Shown here one piece after another: positions 55,460 through 64,000 of a stretch of DNA of 64,000 bases. The translations under genes were made by a program, and so were the position numbers. Origin of the DNA: Cladopsammia gracilis (lineage: Eukaryota; Cnidaria; Anthozoa; Scleractinia; Dendrophylliidae); assembly GCA_022457155.1 (NCBI GenBank), contig JAJGOT010000202.1, positions 846,001 to 910,000 on the forward strand, in the 5' to 3' direction. The notes under the pieces were generated by a model. The model worked only from the letters and a program-made list of their open reading frames with translations. It did not search any database and was not told where the DNA came from. Within the stretch, counting starts at the first letter, position 1, and each line of letters begins with the position of its first letter.

Positions 55460-58200
55460 TAATCTAATAATCCTTATTCATCTTAAGATGATTAGATTAC
55501 TAATAAAGGTAGTTTTCGATAAAATATGATTTTAGTGACTTTTTTTTGACAAACGGCCAGGAGCCGATAAACCGCCAAACAACGAGGGTTGTTCAATTGA
55601 ATTTATCGGTGTCAAATGCCGTGGCAATACAGAAATTAAACTGCACAGTGTTATTTACAATGGATCAATCAACAAAACTGCTTTTTCGATCGATCTTCTG
55701 ATTGGTTAGTGAGATATCTGCGTCCAAAGTTGGAGTAGCTAAAATCATGCGAGACGTGCTAAGTAAATGGTCGCCACGGGAAAGAAGGTTTTAAATATCA
55801 AACTTTCCTGTCGAAGTTTCGTTTGACATTATCTGAGGAAGGTTTTTGGCCAAATTTCACGGAAATTCTTCAAATTTACAATCCTATAAATTCAATTGAA
55901 CAACCTCAAGTTGTTTGGCCATTTTTCAGCTCCTGTCTGTTTGTAAAAAAAGAAGTTGCACGAATTTGGAAGTAGTCTTAAATGGCGGGTAAAATAATAT
56001 ATAAACGTGGTGCTCTGAAAAACAGCTATAAAGTGTGGAAAAGCGAGGGGGGTGGGGGGATTTAAGGTTGCTTTTTGAAAGAGAACTGAAACATGGGTCT
56101 CATTGATACTTACCCGCCGGAGTAAGAAAGCCATTGTTCTCAGAAGGTTTCTCAGAATATCAATGAGGACGTTTATGTTTCACGTTTTAATTTATACAAA
56201 AAGCCCGCACAACAACAAGGTTTTGAAGCAGTGTTCTTTCAGTTCAAATGTACGGATCAAAAACTTTTAATTTTCCATGCTATAATGTTTCGCATACCAC
56301 AAAGACGTTATACACCGCGATTCTTACAGTGACTGACGACGACGAGGTTGATTACAAATGTTTACGGAGACTCGCTTGTAATTCTCGAGCATTTTCATTC
56401 ACGAGCCTCGCAGCTCTCAAAAGCCTCTATTTCACTGGCCTTGAAACGATTTGTGAAAAGATCACGAGACTGAATATTTGTCAAACTAATTCTATTCTGC
56501 GCTTGCGATATTTTCATCATCGCCGTGGGGGCTGTACCACACCAAATTTTCATTTGGGGGGGGGGGGGGGGTGGGGGGGGGGCTACAGCTCCCCCAACCC
56601 CTTTTGTTCCGCCGCCTATGTATTACACCAAAGAACAACAGCTAATAGATTAAGCATGCTATTTACCAGCTCTTTTTCTATGGAGTAAGGTGAAAGTCGT
56701 CGAAATGAATATATTTTAAATATACTCCAATGTTAATATGTGAAAGACCTAGAAATTGGAAGTTTAGTTTCCAGAGTGTATAAAGATTGAAATCCACCAA
56801 AGACGAGTTTTAACGCCTATAAAACTTGTTGGTGAATGCGCTGAATTACGTGGCCTATTCGGTGGACAACAACCGACTCTGATCCTGACGCGGTTTTCAA
56901 TTCCAAAAATTAGCTATTCAAACTTTTTAACCAAATATTTTGTGTTAATATATCTCAAGTTCAATCATAAGTTTGCAAACACTATGATGGCTGAAGACAT
57001 CGTCCACAGTTTATAACAACAGGCATATAACACCGTCCTCAATCACTTTTTGTATAATTTTCATAAGGTGGACGTACCTTCAGTTAAACCTTTGCGAAGT
57101 TGATCGGAATTGTGAGACTGGAGAACTTGGATTCACCCGGCGCTTTTCACAAGTGTGACTGCAGTTTGGATAAACACTAATTTTATTTAAGTCGAAAACT
57201 GATTGATTTTTAAACAATTACGCGGTGCTTTCACAAAAGGGGTATTAAAGATATCGGCTTTTCAATGCTGAATGGTATAAAAATGAAAGGAGTTGAATGC
57301 CTATACTAAGGTAAAATGACTCAACTTATGCCGACGCCACGTCATTCGACGGAATCTTTTGTAAAGAAACTTTCTTGGAGGCTAGCTGGTTCCTTTACAT
57401 AAAATGAATAAACTGGCTTTCTCTTGTTGACTGCGTTTTATTCTTCAGCAACGTTCTCGGGTTTACCTTTGCAATTCAATGACTCTACTCAAAATCTGCT
57501 CAGAATGTTTCTCGCGTAGCTTTTAACTGGCCGAGATTTAGTTGTCAATCAATGTCACAATCATGTCAAACTCAGTGTAAGGCAGGCCAACGCAAGCCTT
57601 AATACGATTGGCTAAGACGAATCATTAACATATATTCCTTCGATATGCTTGTCAGTGTCAAAGCTTCGTTTCGGAAATGCTTCCCAAAAATAAAACAACA
57701 AGTGAAATACAGAAATTACAAAGTTGAGTTCCATCGTAAAGTTTAGACATTTACAGAAAAGGTGAAAGTAAAAATACCATTTGAAATCCGTTTCGTTATT
57801 TGAAAAAAACTGAAGGTGATAAGCTTCTTCCATCGCACCTGATTGGTTATAAGTTTAGTCCAGCCTATTCCATAAGATTAAAGTTATAGTACGTGCCAAC
57901 AAGTAAAACTATACTGCACTGAGTGACCTTGAGTGATCTTTTGTTGACAATAGTTTCTTTATTATTAAAATCATATTTTCATTTGATCTCATTTGTGTGA
58001 AGTGTGCACAATGATCCAAAAATAACTCAGTTAAACAGGCTCAAAGTAACGTCCGAAAAAGTTACCTTAAATAATTTTACTGAAACATAAGATAGTTGAA
58101 TGAGAATAAGTTACTGTAACTAAAACCACTATTTCCAGGAAGAGCGCTTAGAAAAATTTGACCCGAATTTTATTTCATTATTTTGACTCGACACCTGTCG
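55460..58200. other. No gene seen
   Basis: A 146-codon plus-strand frame at 56248-56688 has no recognised domain, and its C-terminal Gly run comes from a G tract (56558-56582). Other frames are short. No convincing splice pair found. Confidence 0.3.
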
Positions 58201-58206
58201 GCATAA

Positions 58207-58670
58207 GGCCCCGTCCACACGTATCTGGATATTTTTGAATCCGTAACTTTTTTTGTTGCGGATTAGAAAATATTCGCGTCCATACGTGGCGTATTCGAAT
58301 CGTATTTGCCCGTCCACACGTATCCGAAGTCGCTCTAGTAACCAGGGTTCCTGTTTAAATGTTGTCAACAGAGCATGTGCAAAGGCCAAATTTAAAGTCA
58401 AGTTCAACTTTAAACACGTTATTGGACTTGAAATAAGTCCAAGCAGAAGTGAAGCGATAACATTTCAGTCGGCCATGTTGAATATTCGCGCAGTAAAATA
58501 CTGGTTCCGATACTGTTACGTCAGCGTATTAAAAAATATCCGGATTCGACCGTCCACACGATGCCGTATTCGTAGCGTATTCAAAAATTTCCACTCTGGA
58601 GAGCGGACTCAAAAATCCGCAACAAAAAAGTTGCGGATTCAAAAATATCCGGATACGTGTGGACGGGGCC
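58207..58670. mobile_element. PIF/Harbinger-like MITE with TAA target duplication
   Basis: TAA flanks both sides (58204-58206 and 58671-58673). Terminal inverted repeats of about 55 bp begin GGCCCCGTCCACACGTATC. Subterminal GTCCACACG and GTATTCG motifs recur inside. A 3-bp TWA-type target duplication is characteristic of PIF/Harbinger. No transposase frame. Confidence 0.8.
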
Positions 58671-59263
58671 TAAGGCCAATAGATTAATCAAGGTGTGCGA
58701 ACATTAATATTTTAATGATCGCAAGGTTGCTTAGTGAAATAAGGCTAAGCTAGAATTTCTACGAAATATCAAGTGGTACGATCTCGGAAAGAGAGCGGCG
58801 CAAAAGAAACGTTTTTCCCGCTCGTCGCATCGCTCATTCGCGCCGTTTCTTTTCATTTCGCCGCTCCCAACTATCTACATGCCTGGAACAGGCGCTCAGT
58901 TTATTCGTTCGGTCTTGACTTGCAGGCTTTAACTTTGAGCTTTCACCCGTCAACGTTAATTGAAATAGCTGTATGCGTAAAGCACATTCCTAAACTTGGT
59001 AATAGAGCTCAAAAATACGGCAAACTCCAAGCGAAAGGAAAAATAATACGTTTCAAAAAGATTCTCGAAATATACGGATTCCTAAACTTGGTAATATAAT
59101 AGACCTTAAAAATACATACCTTGTACGTTGCTTCAGTCAGTCTGCCTCTGCAAACGAAAATGGGAAATTGCTTCGAAGATCGAAACTACCTTTTGGGAGC
59201 ACTAAGACCTCCCAGCAAACACGGGATCATCACAAACATATGAGGGGTGTATGTAAAAGGCGG

Positions 59264-59434
59264 AACGCACCCGGAACCACCCGGAACCCCCCGGAACCTG
59301 CCGGAACCGACCCGGAACCACCCGGAACCACCCGGAACCTGCCGGAACCCACCCGGAACCGACCCGGAACCATCCGGAACCACCCGGAACCCACCCGGAA
59401 CCCACCCGGAACCTGCCGGAACCCACCCGGAACC
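59264..59434 (+). repeat. CCCGGAACC minisatellite
   Basis: About 16 copies of a 10-11 bp unit (variants CACCCGGAACC, TGCCGGAACC, GACCCGGAACC). All six frames stay partly open because of the repeat; these frames are not genes. Confidence 0.95.
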
Positions 59435-59694
59435 CAAAAAAATTGAAATAAAAAATTAATAACAATAGAATAATAAAAATAAAATAAAAATAACAACAAT
59501 GAAGGATACCCTAATATAAAAAAGACTGATAGGTAGTTCATACCTAAAAAAGAAAGGACTGACGTGACTGACGGAGTGCTCGCCATGCAAAGGTCAAAGT
59601 CCAGAGTATTTTTACGACTCGAAACCACGTGCGTTAGCGTTGTGCAAGTTAGCAAGTCAATGAGAGAGCTTCCACATTTGTTTACATTTCGACC

Positions 59695-62600
59695 ATGAAT
59701 GAGGCGAAAGATGAGATTTTCATCATAGAAGATGAACCTGAAGATGACGATAAAGAACTGTATCAGTCAGTTTTCATCAAAACCGAGGAGTCGTGCCCTA
59801 ATGCCAGGTAACATTTCGTTCGTACAAACAAAAATTTGACTGTTTACAGGTATAATGGTATGTAAGGAGCTAATCATTTCCCTAAATATCTGTTCACAAA
59901 TTTACACGGTTTCATTTCCGCAGTACTTTGAAGACAGGACGAAATGATGACAATGGGCTAATCGAAATCCTTTCCTCGCCGGAAACAAGTCCGGAAAAGA
60001 AAAGGTAAGCGCAGGTTCATAAGTTTCACGGAGGCGTAGCGAATTGCATGACAACAACAGCCGGAACTATACGAGGTCACTCAAGGAATTTTTTTCCAAG
60101 CTAGTTGGTTTTCATCAAATAATGGTGAAACTGCCTTTAGCTTACATGTCAGACGAGGGTGGAAGGGAGCCGGGGGGTGTAGGAGGTGAAAAGATACGAG
60201 CACATGTATATGGCTGCAATTTTGGTGACAAAACATGATACAAGTTCAAGGACAAAGACTTTTGTTATTACTCACAATATACTACTGTTTGTGCAACGGG
60301 TGCAACTATGGTATGGCTTTGAATGAGCAAAAATGGGAGATTTGAATTTTTTTAAAAAAAAAAAACAGTATCTCATGAATGCGATTTCATTTTTTGTTTT
60401 TGTTACCTATTAATTTAGGGCCTACAAATAGTTAAATGAAAATCCGGACAGGACGGGGACTCTGGGTTAAAAATCCAGGCGGGAGGGTGGGCCTAGCGGG
60501 CCTGAGGAAATCCGGAGGAAGGGACGGTAAAAAAATCTTGCCATCCGTCGCGGGGGGTGCATTTTCTCTGGAATAACCCATTTTACACAGGTTGCATGAG
60601 ATCTAGTCACAGGAATACCAAGTCTTTACATTGATTATCAATTTCCTTTTTACAGCAGTTACCACACACAGTTCTCGACTGCTTATTTTTTAATCCTTGG
60701 AGCTATTATTGTGAAATTTAAATAGAATTTTTCATTTTGTAGATGTAAGGTTGAAGTTTCAGAGGACAAAAGTTCTGAAATAGGAATTCACAGGAGATGT
60801 TTAGAATTCCAGCCGAGGTAAGTTACAAACATTCTGAAAAATGTGAACCATTACATGTAAGTGACCAGAGTAATCTTCCTTGAAAGGTTGTCATTGACGA
60901 TGGCCCATCAAGGTTATCAGCTCTTTCAGAACAGATAACTTCAGGACTATTAAGGATATATCTGACTAATTTTTCAAAAGGGCACCTAAGAAAAATTCAG
61001 GACATTTTCAACTTTTGTGCATCCAAAGGCCCTGGTGATCAATATATTACGGCTTATTATGACAACTCAGGATCGAAGAAACTCATGTAGCTTGGAAAAC
61101 AATTAAAAGTGACACTGGCGCCGTGGGAAATTAATCTCGACTTCTGACCCCTTTGCTGGCCCGAAATATACTTCTCGAGTTCACATTTATTTAGTGATCG
61201 ATTTTTTTGAAGACTTTTTTAAACTGTAAATTTGCTTATTTTTAAACGAGTTTCTTCTGTTATGATGGAAAAAAAAAAAGAAACCACAGCAAAACCAAAC
61301 AGCTCGGTAACAAATAGCGACGTCATTGTTCCCAAGTTAACATAAGGTATAACAGTTCTCGGGACAGTTCTCGCCAAGCTTTTAGCCAGGTGGCAATTTC
61401 AACATATATTGCACTTACTTCAACATAACTGTAAAATTCAAAGCACATGGTCAATTACAATATGCATGCATGTTATAGCTTCTTATGATCTAACATGTTA
61501 TTTCTTCCAAACAAGCGCATTTCATGTTTTTCACAAAGTCCTCACCGATAAGGCATTGTAAATGATAATTATCTAAACATCTTTTTAATTCGAATCAAGT
61601 GAGAACTGTTGTAAGTACCACGTGCAGTTGTCCTGGTGACTTAAATTATAGACCAGTCAGAGATATTCCATCCCACTATCTTGCCGTGGATTTTAAAGAA
61701 ACCCCATGATATATATATATGATATGATATATATACTCAAGGACATTTTGTAGTGAATGACAGTTTACATGTTTAAATGATGATGACGACAACGGTGACG
61801 ACAACGATGACGATCGGAATGGTCTCGCACGTCGTGCCGAGTGTAGAGAACTCGTCAGGGAAGAGAAAGCAAAAAAAAGAAAAGAAAAAAAAAGTCCCTA
61901 GGGTAATCCAGGAATCACTAAAAATATAGATGAAATCTATGAATAATTGTAACATTTAGCGGGCTTAGTCTGATTTACGTTACTCTGTTTTGCTTTCTGT
62001 TAGGAACTGCGGAGAATCGTTGAGAATCATCAGTTACTTTGCCGGGAATTTATGTTTTCCCATGACTGAAATAAACGATGGGGAATTTTCTGTGACTGAA
62101 ACTGCCCGCATTCTATTATCAACAAATTCGACATCAAAAGTTGTTTGTCAAAAAAGCCCTAAAGGCGTCCAACTGAACTCCTGTTTCTTGGTTAACCTTA
62201 CGAACTTGAAAGACCCACGTGACGTACGTGCCGACGATCTAGGAACCTGGAGACACAACGGAGTTGTTACCACATACCTCAGTGTTAATCGAAGTGCAAA
62301 TAAGGTGGGAGAGATTTTGCAACGCCCAAAGAATTTCAGGCCCAGTAAGGAAGATATGGAGGACAGTGATATGTTTGTTATGCGTCGCATATATCACGCA
62401 AACGGAACTGCGTCAGATTACAAAAGACTGATTGTAGAAATGGAAGGTAAGAACCACTTGGTACTTTGAGGTGTCTGAACACAGATTTTTTCGCGTGTCA
62501 GTGCGCGCCCAAAAGCCGAGAAAAACAAGCATGGCGCCGATAGTCTATAGTAACTTCTTTATGTCGTTTTCTATGGAGACGAGTGTTGTTTTTCTCCTCA

Positions 62601-63860
62601 AAATCACTTGGTTTGTAAAATGCGAAAGCTTATGTAGGGTCTACGTTTATCTTCTAAGAGGAAGTGAGGTCGCAAGGAACCCAACCTTTTTGTTTGTTTT
62701 TCGTTTTTCTCATGAGAACCCAGTTAAATCCAGCGCGTGCGCCATTGACCAAACAATTGAGACTGAGTGTTCTGTTGACCTTCATAGAAATGCGCTCTTT
62801 TCTTGAAAACCAGATATTGTAGTGATTAATCTACATCTGTTTTATCGTTTAAGTCTCTCTCCTTCTAACGGAGCACTCTGTTAAACGCATCCTTTCTTCT
62901 TACCCAGATCACAAAGGCTCCCTTTTGCCTGTATGCGTCCTCAAGTACAATTTCGATGGGGCAGAACATTATTTTGATGTTGCACCGCATGGTAATTCAA
63001 AGGGAAGAACAGGATACATGCGAACAATGCCTAGTACACTGGATCTCCTGAAAAAGGAGGCGCAGAGTTATACGCCTAAAGTAGCCGTGGAAGTTGTAGA
63101 CGATGCTAATGGTGGTATCATGGAAGCTGACAGCGCTGGTAGTTTACCTAGGAATCGGCAACAGGCTGGCAATTACAGAAGATCCGTATCAGGAAGCAAT
63201 GAACGACGACGAAAGAACGTGAAAGGCTTAAGGGACGAACTGTCTGCCGTAATGGAAATGTGTTTCAACCAGTCTCGTACTCCGGAAACAGCGTTTGTCC
63301 GCAAGGTTCAAGGCGCTCCTGACACTATGTGTGTTCTTGCTTCCGACTATCAATTACGTGAATTGGAACGTAATGCAACAAAACCTGAAGCTTTTAAAAT
63401 CGTCTCAGTGGATCCAACATTTAATCTTGGAGCGTTTGATGTCACGGTAATGACTTTTGAGCACGGGCTTGTTATCAATAAGCGTACTGGTAAACACCCT
63501 GTCGTCATGGGTCCGGTCCTGGTGCACCGACGAAAGCAGTTTTCAAACTACTTTTACTTTATGTCCTCCTTGGTGGAGCTGAAACCCTCGCTCTCTGAAA
63601 TTCAGGCATTTGGAACGGATGGAGAGACTGCTTTGCAGCAGGGTTTGTCCAAGCCCTGCACCAATTCAAGGCTCCTCAGATGCTTCGGGCACTTCAAGAG
63701 AAACTGTGGAGACAAGCTCGCTGCTCTTGGCGTCCCCAAAGAGTTCCACGGAGCGTACATTCGGGACATATTTGGTTACAACATTGGAAGCACTCACCAT
63801 GAAGGGCTGGTGGACTCAGATAGCGAAGAAGTGTTCCATGCCAAGCTTTCGTCGCTTGAG
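59695..63860 (+). CDS. MULE-type transposase-core gene, five exons seen, 3' incomplete
   Basis: Exons 59695-59807, 59924-60004, 60743-60817, 62004-62446 and 62908-63860 have GT-AG borders and join in phase to 555 residues; the last ends at a donor (GAG/GTAAAT), so more exons lie beyond the window. Exon 1 (MNEAKDEIFIIEDEPEDDDK) is very acidic. Exons 4-5 hold a basic region with DDLGTWRHNG and a YKFEG-like block (KYNFDGAEHYFDVAPHGNSK). The transposase core follows: SVDPTFNLG (first catalytic Asp, D406), FGTDGETAL (second Asp, D475) and RCFGHFKRN (C496, H499). Spacing and motifs fit the MULE/Mutator DDE fold; the third acidic residue is not yet reached. It could be an active multi-exon transposon gene or a domesticated one; no terminal inverted repeats were found near its 5' end. 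Confidence 0.75.
61690..61735. repeat. AT microsatellite in intron 3 of the MULE-type gene
   Basis: Two ATATATATATGATATGATATATATA stretches. Low-complexity only. Confidence 0.8.
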
Positions 63861-64000
63861 GTAAATTACCAATTAAAGATACCAAATGTATTCGAACAAT
63901 AGATGGACATTATTCTCCTTTCATGTTTTCCTCCCCTTTTGGCCACGACGTGCCCCTTCACCGTCCCAAGGCAATGCTGATGACATGAAAATAACGAATT

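Noticed and set aside
59186..59655. Gly/Pro-rich ORFs in several frames
   Set aside because: They are produced by the CCCGGAACC minisatellite, which is open in many frames.
1..64000. CRISPR array, prophage or bacterial operon
   Set aside because: No regularly spaced direct repeats with unique spacers, and gene structure is intron-containing and eukaryotic throughout.

Overview
This window is eukaryotic and fits an anthozoan cnidarian, most likely a stony coral. It is AT-rich, genes are split by GT-AG introns, an opsin with anthozoan-like features is present, and the DNA between and inside genes is packed with nested transposons, MITEs and foldback repeats. I see no bacterial operon structure, CRISPR array or rRNA. 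The organism call is an inference from gene content; no species marker is visible.

Four cellular or gene-like loci can be reconstructed. (1) An intronless opsin-type GPCR lies on the minus strand at 18786-19745. (2) A nine-exon MAD2L2/REV7 HORMA-domain gene lies on the plus strand from 31798 to 49035. Its exons join in phase to a 225-residue protein and its introns are full of repeats. (3) A three-exon Ly6/uPAR-type GPI-anchored protein lies on the minus strand (CDS 53222 to 49640), with a probable non-coding leader exon and TATA box near 54.6 kb. (4) At least five exons of a gene with a MULE-type transposase core run on the plus strand from 59695 and leave the window after 63860.

The rest is mobile DNA. 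A nearly intact Penelope-like retroelement (13834-16417, minus strand) has 177-bp pseudo-LTRs carrying hammerhead ribozymes. A 5'-truncated relative (24321-26121, plus strand) sits inside a tandem repeat. Two clusters of an R1 repeat (1-7430 and 20881-29060) each contain three head-to-tail units. A second family, R2, has interrupted and uninterrupted copies, so it acts as an internal control that shows where younger elements landed. Several inverted-repeat elements carry recognisable target duplications (TAA, TTAA or 8 bp).

The least conventional structure is a set of hairpin elements near 12.9, 36.8, 42.6, 46.9 and 54.9 kb. Each has long element-specific arms, and each repeats its own arm sequence a third time further along. 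Three share a conserved apex (ACGAG-S-CG...AG-S-CGAGT). I do not recognise this arrangement as a named transposon type.

The genes do not form a pathway. MAD2L2 acts in translesion synthesis and double-strand-break repair, the opsin in light sensing, and the Ly6 protein at the cell surface.
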